Below are positions 35,517 through 44,094 of a DNA stretch of 64,000 nt, piece by piece. Numbering within the stretch: position 1 is the stretch's first letter; the number at the start of each line of letters is the position of its first letter. The translations under genes were made by a program, and so were the position numbers. The notes beneath the pieces were generated by a model, which worked only from the letters and a program-made list of their open reading frames with translations, did no database searches and had not been told where the DNA came from. The stretch is from Verrucomicrobiota bacterium (GTDB taxonomy: Bacteria; Verrucomicrobiota; Verrucomicrobiia; Limisphaerales; UBA1319): assembly GCA_022711435.1 (NCBI GenBank), contig JAKLFB010000026.1, positions 1 to 64,000 on the forward strand, written 5' to 3'.

Positions 35517-35579
35517 CTACTTTTTCTTCGCAGGTTTCTTCGCCGGTTTCTTGGCGGCAGCTTTCTTTTTGGCAGGCAC
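35517..35579 (-). CDS. 20-residue lysine/alanine-rich histone-tail-like peptide
   Basis: A tiny gene: GTG at 35579, 20 codons, TAG at 35517. The product is valine/formyl-Met, Pro, Ala, then KKKAAAKKPAKKPAKKK, with 11 lysines and no acidic residue. The case for a real gene is a textbook ribosome site, GGGAGGTGA, six bases before the GTG, and a good promoter 85 bp upstream. It resembles the C-terminal tails of bacterial histone H1-like (HctA/AlgP) proteins. Such a peptide may bind DNA, RNA or the ribosome. It could be cotranscribed with the exonuclease gene 77 bp downstream. A chance ORF is possible, though the spacing and purity argue against it. Confidence 0.65.
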   Translation of the reverse strand: MPAKKKAAAKKPAKKPAKKK

Positions 35580-35583
35580 TTCG

Positions 35584-35591
35584 ACTCACCT
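35584..35591 (-). promoter_or_regulatory. strong Shine-Dalgarno of the lysine-rich peptide gene
   Basis: The minus strand reads GGAGGTGA followed by a short spacer to GTG 35579. It is the most complete ribosome site I see in the window; most other starts have weak or no such site. It decides the start of this otherwise easily missed gene. Confidence 0.65.
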
Positions 35592-35663
35592 CCCTTCATC
35601 CTCAAGTGGGATTGAATTCGTTTCTGACATTCTGACATGCGGCTGCGTCGTTGAATAATTTCT

Positions 35664-35692
35664 TAACTACGAATTCATTTTCGACTTGTCAA
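35664..35692 (-). promoter_or_regulatory. sigma70-type promoter for the lysine-rich peptide / exonuclease
   Basis: A perfect TTGACA (35687-35692) is 17 bp from TAGTTA (35664-35669) on the minus strand, in an A/T-rich stretch that stands out in this GC-rich DNA. Transcription would start near 35657, some 80 bp before the GTG. The leader contains GAATTC-flanked segments but no hairpin that I can call. Confidence 0.55.
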
Positions 35693-35751
35693 AGAAATTG
35701 TGCGCGCCTGCGAAAATATTCGCGGCCCGAGCTCTTGCTATCATTCGCGGG

Positions 35752-36495
35752 TTACCTCGCCCGCCCGTTCCATTCGGCGCGCGCCCGCTCGAGCGACTCG
35801 GCATTGCCGATGTCCATCACCGTGCCCTGGATGAAGTGGGCCCACATCGGCGACCGCCCGCACAGCGATGCCAGCAGATGGCCGGGCGCGTCGGGCGAGC
35901 CGCCCGCCGCCAGATGCTCCGCCACCAGCGGCAGCACCCGCACGGGCAGCAGATACACCGGCGGCACTGCCCAGCAGGATCGAGGCTCGGCGGGCTTCTC
36001 CGCAAACTCGAGCACCCTCCCATCGCCGCTCACCACCGCGATCCCGGTCCGCCGGCGCGCTTCCAAATCCCTCAGCTCCCTGACGCAGATCCATACATCG
36101 GGCCGCGCACGGAACGCGCCCGCCAGATCCGCCAGCGAGAACCGGAGCAGATTGTCGGCCGCGCACACGAGCAGATCCTCCGCCAGCCCCCGCACCTCGA
36201 TCGCCAGCTCGAGATCGCCGATCGCGCCCCGCCGCGTCTCGTTGTCGGTCGTCCCGTCGTCCAGCAGATCGACCGCCAGCCGGCCTCGATACCCGTCCCG
36301 CCACATCGAGAACTGCCCGGCAAAACGATGGTTCGTCACCAAATGGGCCACCCCGATCTCCGGAATCTCCTCGATCGACTCCACCAGCCAATCGAGGATC
36401 GTCCGCCCGCCGACCTCGAGCAGCGCTTTGGGCCGGTCTCGGGTCACCGGATACAGCCGGGTCGCATACCCAGCAGCAAGAATCACGGCGCGCAT
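35752..36495 (-). CDS. sugar-phosphate nucleotidylyltransferase (NTP_transferase family)
   Basis: A 247-residue cytoplasmic enzyme that couples an NTP to a sugar 1-phosphate or a similar substrate. The signature LAAGYATRLYPVTRDRPKAL begins at residue 6; CAADNLL holds the metal-binding Asp after the sheet, and EFAEKP and GTVMDIGNAESLERA occur later. The short form resembles MurU- and LicC-like enzymes rather than full-length RmlA/GlmU. Its start overlaps the kinase gene upstream by 13 bp, so the two are coupled and probably act in sequence: kinase makes the 1-phosphate, this enzyme makes the nucleotide sugar. The specific sugar is inferred from the kinase. Confidence 0.87.
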   Translation of the reverse strand: MRAVILAAGYATRLYPVTRDRPKALLEVGGRTILDWLVESIEEIPEIGVAHLVTNHRFAGQFSMWRDGYRGRLAVDLLDDGTTDNETRRGAIGDLELAIEVRGLAEDLLVCAADNLLRFSLADLAGAFRARPDVWICVRELRDLEARRRTGIAVVSGDGRVLEFAEKPAEPRSCWAVPPVYLLPVRVLPLVAEHLAAGGSPDAPGHLLASLCGRSPMWAHFIQGTVMDIGNAESLERARAEWNGRAR

Positions 36496-37709
36496 ATCCA
36501 GGACAATCCGTCGGCCGGCTCGACCGCCGCCGCCGCCCACTGCTCCCCCAGCTTCGGATGACGCTTCACGTAGGCCTCACGCGCCGTCCCCATGGCATCC
36601 TCGGCCCGCTCCCGCCGCACCAGGGCGATGCAGCAGCCGCGAAAACCCGCCCCGCTGAACCTGGCCCCCAGCACCCCCGGCGCGCCGGCCAGGATCTCAT
36701 ACAGATCGATCAGCGGCGGACAGCCGCACTCGTACTGCTCGATCGAGCTGCGCCCCGATTCGGTCATCAGGCTGCCGAACCGATCGAGATCGCCCGCGGC
36801 CCACGCGCGAATGCCGGCCGCCACGCGGCGCATCTCGCTGAAGAAGTGGGCGGCGCGCCGCGCCGGGGCTCCCGCCAGAAGCCCGCGGCGCCTCTCGTAC
36901 TCTTCGGCCGTGACCCGGCCCAGGACTGCCGGCCCGCCCCGATGCCCCGACGCCTCGAGCAGGATCCGCGCCCCCGCCTCGCACTCGGCCACCCGATCGT
37001 TATACCCCGTCGTGGCCAGGGATTGCCGCAGGCCCGAAAAGGCCAGCAGAAACAGCGGCCTCGAACGGCCCACAGGCTTCGGGATCCGGCGAATCCCCGT
37101 TGGCAGTCCGCTCGCATCCATCCCCGCCTCCTCCGATCCGAAGGCCCGGCAATCGATCACCGTCAGCTCCTCGGATCGCGAAACCAGGATCGATGCCGGA
37201 TCCAGGATGCCGTTGCGCAAGTTCAAATAGCCGTTCTCGATCTGCTGGTCCAGGCGGATGGCTTCCGAGGCCGTGAGCGCCGATCCGTTGACCTCCGCCA
37301 GCGCATGCAGATACGCCAGCCCGACCGCTGCTGACGAGCTCAGCCCCCCTTCGCCCCATGCCCCCGCGATCCATCCCCGAATCCCCCGGTTCAGAGGCCC
37401 CTTGGCCCCGCTCAACGCTGCGGCCGCCCCTCGGGCGTAATTGCCCCAGTCGCCTCCCCGCCGAGCTGCGATGGGCGCATCCAGACGGAATCGCACCTCG
37501 CCGGCATACGCCCCGCTCCGCAGCTGCACCTCCGGGCCGTCCGCCGGCTCATAAGCCAGATGCACCGCCGGCTCGATCGCCAGCGCGGTCACCGTCCCCC
37601 ACTGGTGATCGATGTGCGCCCCCAGAGGGCAAATCCGGTACGGGGCGCGCACGACCCGCACCGGCCCTTTCGCCGGCCCGAACGCCGCCCGCAACCGTTC
37701 CGCCCACAT
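36483..37709 (-). CDS. GHMP sugar kinase, galacturonokinase-like
   Basis: A 408-residue cytoplasmic GHMP kinase. The substrate motif is PYRICPLGAHIDHQWG (23-38), where classical galactokinases have 'PGRVNLIGEHTDY'. This version, and the following VQLRSGAYAGEVRFRLD and QQIENGYLNLRNGILDPASI, closely follow plant galacturonokinase as I remember it. The ATP loop is EGGLSSSAAVG (120-130) and motif 3 is GARFSGAGFRGC. I predict a 1-kinase for D-galacturonate or a related uronic acid. A galactokinase of unusual branch is the alternative. It is first of a coupled pair with the nucleotidylyltransferase; 186 bp separate it from the divergent sulfatase. Confidence 0.87.
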   Translation of the reverse strand: MWAERLRAAFGPAKGPVRVVRAPYRICPLGAHIDHQWGTVTALAIEPAVHLAYEPADGPEVQLRSGAYAGEVRFRLDAPIAARRGGDWGNYARGAAAALSGAKGPLNRGIRGWIAGAWGEGGLSSSAAVGLAYLHALAEVNGSALTASEAIRLDQQIENGYLNLRNGILDPASILVSRSEELTVIDCRAFGSEEAGMDASGLPTGIRRIPKPVGRSRPLFLLAFSGLRQSLATTGYNDRVAECEAGARILLEASGHRGGPAVLGRVTAEEYERRRGLLAGAPARRAAHFFSEMRRVAAGIRAWAAGDLDRFGSLMTESGRSSIEQYECGCPPLIDLYEILAGAPGVLGARFSGAGFRGCCIALVRRERAEDAMGTAREAYVKRHPKLGEQWAAAAVEPADGLSWICAP

Positions 37710-37830
37710 GGCCCCCGAGCTTATACCGGGCCCATCCTTGCGTCAGTCAAAAACAATCCGGCCCCAGGCGCGCGAAACGCCCGATTCCCGCCTCCATCGA
37801 GCGCGCATGGGCGATCCTCGGTCGTCCGCG

Positions 37831-37859
37831 TTGACAGGCGCTGGCGGGCTCCATAGGCT
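37831..37859 (+). promoter_or_regulatory. candidate promoter of the first plus-strand sulfatase
   Basis: TTGACA at 37831-37836 and TAGGCT at 37854-37859 are 17 bp apart, 37 bp before the sulfatase ATG. The -35 is perfect; the -10 is weak. Confidence 0.4.
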
Positions 37860-37895
37860 CTGGCCTCGCACACGCGCAACCGAACTGGACCAATT

Positions 37896-39425
37896 ATGAC
37901 AATCCATCGATTCATCCTCCTCCTCCTTTGGCTCGTTGCATTCTTTCCCGGCCCCGCCCCCTTCGCCGCGGACAGGCCCAACATCGTCGTGTTCCTCGTC
38001 GACGACATGGGCGTGATGGACACTTCGGTGCCATTCCTCACGGACGAATCCGGCCAGCCGAGGCGCTACCCGCTGAACGACTTTTACCGCACGCCGAACA
38101 TGGAGCGATTGGCCGCGGGCGGGATTCGCTTCAGCCAGTTCTGCGCGATGAGCGTCTGCTCGCCCACCCGCATCGCGATCATGACCGGGCAGAACGCCGC
38201 TCGGCACCGGACAACCAACTGGATCAACCCGGACAAGAACAACGCCGGTCCGCAAGGCCCGCCCGACTGGAACTGGCGCGGCCTCAAGCGGGGCGGCGTG
38301 ACTCTGGCTGGCCTGCTGCGCGACGCCGGCTATCGCACCATCCATGTGGGCAAAGGCCACTTCGGCCCGCGCAACGCCGAGGGGGCCGATCCGCGCAACC
38401 TCGGCTTTGACATCAATGTCGGCGGGGCATCTATCGGAGCGCCTGGCAGCTATTACGGCCAGCGGAGCTACGGCCTGAGCACGCAGCGGAGCCAGGCCGC
38501 TGTGCCGCATCTCGAGAAATACCACGGGACAGAGACCTTCCTCACCGAGGCGCTGACCCTCGAGGCCAACGCCCGAGTGAGCGACGCCGTGAAGGCCGGC
38601 CAGCCGTTCTTCCTCTACCTCGCCCACTATGCCGTGCACGCGCCGTTCGAGCCCGACCCGCGTTTCGCCGCGCACTACGCGGATTCGGGCAAGCCGCCCT
38701 CGGCGCAGGCCTTCGCCACGCTGATCGAGGGCATGGACAAGTCGCTGGGCGACCTGCTCGGCCACCTCGACAAGCTCGGCGTGGCCGAGAGCACGCTCGT
38801 CTTTTTCCTGGGCGACAACGGCTCGGACGCCCCGCTCGGACAGCCGCATGAGATCGCCTGCGCCGCGCCGCTGCGGGGCAAGAAAGGCGCCCATTACGAA
38901 GGCGGCATGCGCGTGCCGTTCATCGCCGCATGGGCTCGCGCGCGCGCCGCCGATCCGCGCCAGAAACGGCTGCCGATTCCTGCGGGCGCCCTCCAGGGCC
39001 AACAGGCCGCCGTGCAGGATCTATTCCCGACGATCCTCTCGCTCGCCGGGGCGAAAGCGCCGCCCGGCCACGTGGTGGACGGGCTGAATCTCGAGGTCTT
39101 GCTGCAAGGCGATCCGGACCGCAGCCGCCCGGAGCGGTTCCTGATGCACTATCCGCACGCGCCGCACCGGAGCGATTACTGGACCAGCTACCGCGATGGC
39201 GACTGGAAGGTCATTTACCACTACTTCCCCTCGGCGGCGTCCGAGGGCTCGCACTACCAGCTCTTCAATCTCGACACCGACCCGTTCGAGCAAGCCAACC
39301 TCGCCGCATCGAATCCCGCCGAGCTCCGCCGGATGATGGCCGGCCTGATCGCCGCCCTCGAGGCGCACCAGGCGGTCTATCCCGTCGACCAGCAGCGCGC
39401 GCCCCTGAAACCGAAGCTGCCTTGA
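37896..39425 (+). CDS. secreted type I sulfatase
   Basis: A 509-residue exported sulfatase. Signal peptide (IHRFILLLLWLVAFFPGPAP), metal site NIVVFLVDDMGVMDTS, formylglycine site VCSPTRIAIMTG, and HVGKGHFGP and FFLGDNGSDAP later. The second part holds the FQL-type closing segment LFNLDTDPFEQANLA. The sulfated substrate cannot be read. It is followed after 131 bp by another sulfatase and then by a GH140-like enzyme on the same strand, which suggests ordered desulfation and cleavage of one glycan. Confidence 0.94.
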   Translation: MTIHRFILLLLWLVAFFPGPAPFAADRPNIVVFLVDDMGVMDTSVPFLTDESGQPRRYPLNDFYRTPNMERLAAGGIRFSQFCAMSVCSPTRIAIMTGQNAARHRTTNWINPDKNNAGPQGPPDWNWRGLKRGGVTLAGLLRDAGYRTIHVGKGHFGPRNAEGADPRNLGFDINVGGASIGAPGSYYGQRSYGLSTQRSQAAVPHLEKYHGTETFLTEALTLEANARVSDAVKAGQPFFLYLAHYAVHAPFEPDPRFAAHYADSGKPPSAQAFATLIEGMDKSLGDLLGHLDKLGVAESTLVFFLGDNGSDAPLGQPHEIACAAPLRGKKGAHYEGGMRVPFIAAWARARAADPRQKRLPIPAGALQGQQAAVQDLFPTILSLAGAKAPPGHVVDGLNLEVLLQGDPDRSRPERFLMHYPHAPHRSDYWTSYRDGDWKVIYHYFPSAASEGSHYQLFNLDTDPFEQANLAASNPAELRRMMAGLIAALEAHQAVYPVDQQRAPLKPKLP

Positions 39426-39429
39426 CCCT

Positions 39430-39549
39430 CATGAACCTCTCCCTCTCCCGGCCTTGGGCCCCCCTCGCCTGCGCTCTGCAGGGGAGAGGGCAGGATGAGG
39501 GGGCGTTGCGCGGTTCATGGGTTCCGGGCGCGAACCTTGGCTCGGAGAG
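39430..39549 (+). repeat. repeat family 2, copy A, just before a sulfatase start
   Basis: A ~120-bp unit starting ATGAACCTCTCCCTCTCCCG and ending CGCGAACCTTGGCTCGG. It holds a GC-rich hairpin around GGGGAGAGGG. It matches the reverse complement of 58872-58989 over its whole length and, less well, that of 49989-50104. Confidence 0.75.
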
Positions 39550-39556
39550 TTTTGCC

Positions 39557-41014
39557 ATGAAACAGAAACTGATCCTGTTCCTTTCGTTGTGGGCCGCTTG
39601 TCACGGGTCGTTCGCAGCTGAGCCGGCTCCGCATATCCTGTTTGTGATGGCGGATGACATGGGCTGGGGGCAGACCGGCTACCGGGGACATCCTGTGCTC
39701 CGAACTCCAAACCTGGACGCGATGGCGGCCAGCGGCCTGCGCTTCGAGCGTTTCTATGCCGGCGGGCCAGTCTGTTCGCCCACGCGCGCGTCGGTCCTCA
39801 CGGGCCGCTCCCATGATCGCGCGGGGGTGCTCAGCCACGGCTACGCGCTCCGCCTCCAGGAAAAGACCATTGCGCAGGCGCTCCGGGGCGCCGGCTACGT
39901 CACCGGCCATTTCGGCAAATGGCATCTCAACGGCCACAAGGGGCCGGGGGCGCCGATCTTTGCGGACGACCCCCGCAATCCGGGCGCGTTCGGCTTCGAC
40001 GAGTGGGTATCGGTCTCGAACTTCTACGACGTCGATCCGCTCATGAGTCGCCAGGGCCGCTTCGAAGAGTTCAAGGGCGACTCCTCCGAGATCGCGGTGG
40101 CCGAGACGGTGAAGTTCCTCGAGAAACATCGCGCCGGCGGCCGGCCGATGTTCGCTCTCGTCTGGTTTGGGACGCCGCACAGCCCGTTCAAAGCGCTCGA
40201 GCCGGACAAGGCCCCGTTCGGCGGCCTCACGGCCGCGTCCGCCAACCACCACGGCGAGCTGGCGGCGATGGACCGCAGCATCGGGACATTGCGCAATAAG
40301 CTCCGCGATCTTGGCATCGCGCGGAACACGCTCCTGGTTTTTTGCAGCGACAACGGCGGCCTGCCGGAGATCGAGCCCGACACCGTGGGCGGCTTGCGCG
40401 GCAACAAGGGGAGCGTCTTCGAGGGCGGCATTCGTGTGCCGGGCATCATCGAGTGGCCCGCTGTGATCCAGCCGCGTGTCACCCGTTACCCGGCATGCGT
40501 GATGGACCTGTTCCCCACCGTCGCCGACATCCTCGGCCTGCCGGACCGCGTGATGCTCAAGCCGGTCGACGGCCGCAGCCTCAGGCCGCTGTTCGCTCGC
40601 GAGCTCGGCGAGCGCCGCCAGCCCATCGGCTTTCGGTACCAGAACAAGCGCGCCCTGGTGGACGACCGCTACAAGCTGCTCACCGACAATCTCGCTCGAG
40701 GCCAGTTCCAGCTCTACGATCTGATCGCCGATCCGAGAGAATCCCGCGACCTGAGCATCGACCTGCCCGAGGTGGCATCGCGCATGCGCAAGCAGTTGCT
40801 CGATTGGAACGGATCGGTGGACGCGAGCTTCGCCGGAAAGGATTATCCCGAAGGCAGAGTCACGCCGCCCGATCCGGCATCGGTGTTTTGGTTCGAGACG
40901 CCCGCCTACCAGCCATGGCTCGAGCAGTGGAAGGATCGCTGGGAATACAGGAGCTACATCGAGCGCGCGCTGGGCCAGACCAAGCCCACCGCCCGGAAGA
41001 GAGCGGCCCAGTGA
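39557..41014 (+). CDS. secreted type I sulfatase
   Basis: A 485-residue exported sulfatase. Signal peptide (QKLILFLSLWAACHGSFA), ILFVMADDMGWGQTGYRG, formylglycine site VCSPTRASVLTG, HFGKWHLNG and FCSDNGGLPE, then LRGNKGSVFEGGIRVPGIIE. The ATG at 39557 is chosen because it starts the signal peptide; the open frame extends 200 codons upstream through the preceding gene in another frame and through the repeat, which is not credible. The C-terminal ~60 residues (KDYPEGRVTPPDPASVFW...) are a tail beyond the usual closing strand. Confidence 0.94.
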   Translation: MKQKLILFLSLWAACHGSFAAEPAPHILFVMADDMGWGQTGYRGHPVLRTPNLDAMAASGLRFERFYAGGPVCSPTRASVLTGRSHDRAGVLSHGYALRLQEKTIAQALRGAGYVTGHFGKWHLNGHKGPGAPIFADDPRNPGAFGFDEWVSVSNFYDVDPLMSRQGRFEEFKGDSSEIAVAETVKFLEKHRAGGRPMFALVWFGTPHSPFKALEPDKAPFGGLTAASANHHGELAAMDRSIGTLRNKLRDLGIARNTLLVFCSDNGGLPEIEPDTVGGLRGNKGSVFEGGIRVPGIIEWPAVIQPRVTRYPACVMDLFPTVADILGLPDRVMLKPVDGRSLRPLFARELGERRQPIGFRYQNKRALVDDRYKLLTDNLARGQFQLYDLIADPRESRDLSIDLPEVASRMRKQLLDWNGSVDASFAGKDYPEGRVTPPDPASVFWFETPAYQPWLEQWKDRWEYRSYIERALGQTKPTARKRAAQ

Positions 41015-41070
41015 CCCAGCGCCTGCAGGATGCCAATCGCCGCGCAGGGCGTGCATCCCCTATCGCCACT

Positions 41071-42711
41071 ATGAAACAATCATCCGCGTTCATGAAACAG
41101 CGCGCCCTTGCGCGTGCTTCCGTGACGGTCCTTTTGGCAGCCCTTGCTGCCTGGGAATCGCCTGCCGCGAATTTCGCCGACGGCGCCGCCGCCCCTCATC
41201 GCGGCGTTTGGCAGAAGGAGTTTATCCTCGAGGATCCGCGCGGCAATCCGTTCTTCGATATCGAGCTTCGTTTCATCTTCACCTTGCCGGATGGGAAGGA
41301 GATCCAGGCGGAAGGATTCCACCGCGGCGGCAGCCGCTGGGCGGGGCGGGCTTATTGCGGGCAGGCTGGCCTGTGGAAATGGCGCACCGTGTCCAATCGC
41401 CCCGCGCTCGATGGACAGAGCGGCCGGTTCGACGTCGTGCCGTCCGCGCTGCCGGGCAAGCTCCGCCAACACCCGCGCGATCCGCACCAGTTTGCCTACG
41501 ACAACGGGGAGTGGTTCCTCCACCTGGGCGACACCGGCTACCGCTATGTGACCGACACCGAGCCGCTTTGGCGGCAATATATCGACGAGGCCGCCGAGGC
41601 GGGGTTCAGCAAGATCCGCACGTGGTTCTGCCGCGGCCGCAGCGATGTCGCCGCCCTGTTCGCCAAAGACCGGGAAGGGCTGGACCTGGCCTACTGGGAT
41701 GAAATCGAGCGGCGTCTGATCTATGCGCTCGAGCGGCACCCGCAGATTCAGTTCCAGCTGATCCCCTACGGCGAAGATACAGCGGAATTGCGCCGCTATG
41801 GCGAAGGCGAGCGTGCGTCGCGCCTTGTGGCCCGCTACGCCCAGGCCCGGTTCTCCGCCTTCCCGAACGTGCAGTGGTGCATCTCGAATGATACCATCAT
41901 CACGCCTGAGCCCGGCCGCCGCAACGCCGACCCAGCCACCATCGACCGGATTGGGCGCGACATGCGGGCGCGCGAGCCCTGGGGCACGCTCATCTCCAAC
42001 CACCAGGCGCGTTTCCGCGGCTACTCGTTCGTCGACGCCGCGTGGTCGGACATCATCACCCTCGAAGACCGCGACCAGGTGGCCGGGGCGATCCTTCTGC
42101 AATACCGCGCGCTGGGGAACGATCCGGTGGTGCTCGATGAAGACCGCTACGGCAACTACATCTCGCCCAAGCACGATCGATACTTCTTCCGGCGCCTGAT
42201 GTGGGCCAGCCTCCTGAGCGGCGGGCACGCGACCTACGGCGGCATGAACACCTATGAGCCGTTCGCGGGCCCGGACAAGCTGCAGGGCGTCCAGGGCTAT
42301 TTGACCGCTGTGCGCGATGGCCGCCTCGACGATGGCGCAGCCGATTTCCGCCACATCCGGCGCTTCTTTGCCGAGGCGGGTCTGACGCTCGCCGACCTGG
42401 AGCCGAACGATCCCATGGCTGGCAGCGACGGGCACAGCGTGAAGGTCATCGCCGGCCCCCACACCATCATTGCGTATCTCCAGAACCCGGATTCGCGCGC
42501 GCCCGAAAGCGCCAACGTGGCGGAGGCGCCCGCCGCCTGCCGCCTGCACCTGCCATCGGGCGCCTGGCGTATTCGGTGGTTCGATCCGCGCACCGGCCAA
42601 TGGCATCCGAATCCCGAGCCCATCGAGGTTATCGGCGGCTCCACCCGCGAGTTCCGATCGCCGTTCCCGGGCGATGCGGTGCTGCTACTGAGCCTGCCCG
42701 ATCGCGGCTGA
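41071..42711 (+). CDS. DUF5060/DUF4038 protein, GH140-like glycosidase
   Basis: A 546-residue exported enzyme. After a signal peptide come a DUF5060 beta domain (HRGVWQKEFILEDPRGNPFF... GLWKWRTVS, about 45-130), a DUF4038 barrel (GEWFLHLGDTGYRYVTDTEP, then FSKIRTWFC, NVQWCISNDT, ISNHQARFRGYSF and DPVVLDEDRYG) and a C-terminal collagen-binding-like beta domain (IIAYLQNP... WRIRWFDPRTGQW). This order is that of GH140 apiosidases and relatives, which act on pectin side chains, but the subfamily is broad and the substrate is open. Start codons at 41071 and 41092 both give a leader. It ends the plus-strand sulfatase operon. Confidence 0.86.
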   Translation: MKQSSAFMKQRALARASVTVLLAALAAWESPAANFADGAAAPHRGVWQKEFILEDPRGNPFFDIELRFIFTLPDGKEIQAEGFHRGGSRWAGRAYCGQAGLWKWRTVSNRPALDGQSGRFDVVPSALPGKLRQHPRDPHQFAYDNGEWFLHLGDTGYRYVTDTEPLWRQYIDEAAEAGFSKIRTWFCRGRSDVAALFAKDREGLDLAYWDEIERRLIYALERHPQIQFQLIPYGEDTAELRRYGEGERASRLVARYAQARFSAFPNVQWCISNDTIITPEPGRRNADPATIDRIGRDMRAREPWGTLISNHQARFRGYSFVDAAWSDIITLEDRDQVAGAILLQYRALGNDPVVLDEDRYGNYISPKHDRYFFRRLMWASLLSGGHATYGGMNTYEPFAGPDKLQGVQGYLTAVRDGRLDDGAADFRHIRRFFAEAGLTLADLEPNDPMAGSDGHSVKVIAGPHTIIAYLQNPDSRAPESANVAEAPAACRLHLPSGAWRIRWFDPRTGQWHPNPEPIEVIGGSTREFRSPFPGDAVLLLSLPDRG

Positions 42712-42821
42712 GGCGGCTGGCTCGTTTTCCGTCACGATCATGCGGATCCAACCTGCGGCGCGGCCCTCGCGCGCACGCGGCCCTTCCCATCGACCGGAAG
42801 CCAGCGGGCAATCTCGATCGC

Positions 42822-42983
42822 CTACCGCGCGCCGAAAAAGGTCGTGGCCGATCCCGCCGGCGCGGTGTAGCGCAGTGAGCCGCGCCGGAGCCGATGGGCA
42901 CCCGCGGCTGCGTATTTCTCGGTGGCCGATGTCCGCCATGCATCGAATGTCGCGCTGCCGCTGCCCTGGACCTGCACGCTCCC
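42822..42983 (-). pseudogene. C-terminal remnant of a GH30-like protein
   Basis: The frame reads VQVQGSGSATFDAWRTSATE, then KYAAAG, then LRYTAPAGSATTFFGAR and a stop. It parallels the C-terminal beta domain of the intact GH30-like gene at 60199 (VQGTTAKSFVAWRTT... LIYEAPGSSVTTFF). Upstream the frame loses similarity at about 42985. No barrel sequence is left. The rest of 42712-43089 contains nothing else I can identify. Confidence 0.65.
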
Positions 42984-43089
42984 AGCCCAGCCAGGGCGAT
43001 CCAGCCGGCCAGGAGTCTGCAGGGCCGCCCCAACGCCCCCGGCTGTCTCTGGGTGGCATGGCTTGGTCGATGGAATGTGGTGCTGTTTC

Positions 43090-44094
43090 TCATAGGGATG
43101 GCCTTGGGTGATTCCGATCGGAAAGGGGGTGCTCGATGCGGCGGGCCAGCGCATCGTTGGTGAATATCCGGGTTTGGACATTCGTGGCCAGCGGGATGGC
43201 GGCGGGTGAACGGCCGTTGAGGATGGCCAGGGCGGTTTGGGCGGCCCACTCGCCCTGCTCGCGCGCGACCTTCGTCACGCCCAGGACAGAGTACGGCATC
43301 ATGAAATCGTCGCATGTGATGACCGGCTTGCGGATGTGTTCGTGCACCCAAGCGACGGCTGCGTCCCTGTCCCAATCGCGAATCGCCCCGTTGGTCGGCA
43401 AATAGATGAGGTCGGCGTCGGCGTTGGCTTGCACGAAAGCGGTCTTCCACGCGGCGAAGTCGCTCACCAGGCGGTAGCTCGGCTCCAGCCCGAGCCGCCG
43501 GTAGAGCGGATCGAGCAGGTCCCGATTGCTGCGCTCGGAGGTCGAGTCCTCGGAAAGCACGACCAGTTTCCGGATCCCCGAATGCCGCCGCCGCACGGCG
43601 TTGATGGCTTGGTCGATCGGCACGACCTCGATCATGCCCGTGACGTTGGCGGTCGGCAGGCCATACTGCGCGCACGACCAATTCACACCGCAGAACACGA
43701 CCGGCCGGCCGTCCTGCTTGAAATGCGGCGCCACGACGTATTTCACTGCATCGTCGTCCGAGGCGATGAGGATGTCGGGATCGAATTCCTGAATGGCGTT
43801 CAGGGCGACGGCGGCGTTGGATCGGATGGCATCGGCGCCCGGCTGGCGTTTGCTGTCCAGGAAATGCACGCGCAGGTCGGCACGGTTCGTCAGCGTCTCC
43901 CGGATCCCCTGCATGATGTCGTCGCTCGATCCATAGCCGGCGTGGTAAGAGTTGAGATGGAAGACGCGGGGGAGTTCGGCGCCGGAGAGGGGGGCGGCTG
44001 GAAGGAGCAGCGCCAGGAGCAACCCCAGCCCATGGGCCCGGAATATCGAGCCGCCGCCCGCCGATCCGCTGTTGCGTATCCCCATCATTTCCAT
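43090..44094 (-). CDS. ABC-type substrate-binding protein (PF04392-like)
   Basis: A ~335-residue exported binding protein: leader around LGLLLALLLPAAPLSG, then RVFHLNSYHAGYGSSDDIMQ, ALNAIQEFDPDILIASDDDA, FCGVNW, a hinge-like IRKLVVLSEDS and LIYLPTNGAIRDWDRD. This is the pattern of the periplasmic-binding-protein fold of the PF04392 family, often linked to sensor or ABC systems. No permease or ATPase gene is nearby. Three Met codons (44094, 44088, 44085) lie at the junction with the sulfatase stop; the one at 44088 forms an ATGA overlap, so translational coupling is likely. Confidence 0.82.
   Translation of the reverse strand: MEMMGIRNSGSAGGGSIFRAHGLGLLLALLLPAAPLSGAELPRVFHLNSYHAGYGSSDDIMQGIRETLTNRADLRVHFLDSKRQPGADAIRSNAAVALNAIQEFDPDILIASDDDAVKYVVAPHFKQDGRPVVFCGVNWSCAQYGLPTANVTGMIEVVPIDQAINAVRRRHSGIRKLVVLSEDSTSERSNRDLLDPLYRRLGLEPSYRLVSDFAAWKTAFVQANADADLIYLPTNGAIRDWDRDAAVAWVHEHIRKPVITCDDFMMPYSVLGVTKVAREQGEWAAQTALAILNGRSPAAIPLATNVQTRIFTNDALARRIEHPLSDRNHPRPSL

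Noticed and set aside
38930..39556. A 200-codon N-terminal extension of the second sulfatase
   Set aside because: It overlaps the preceding sulfatase in another frame and the family 2 repeat. The ATG at 39557 begins a proper signal peptide.
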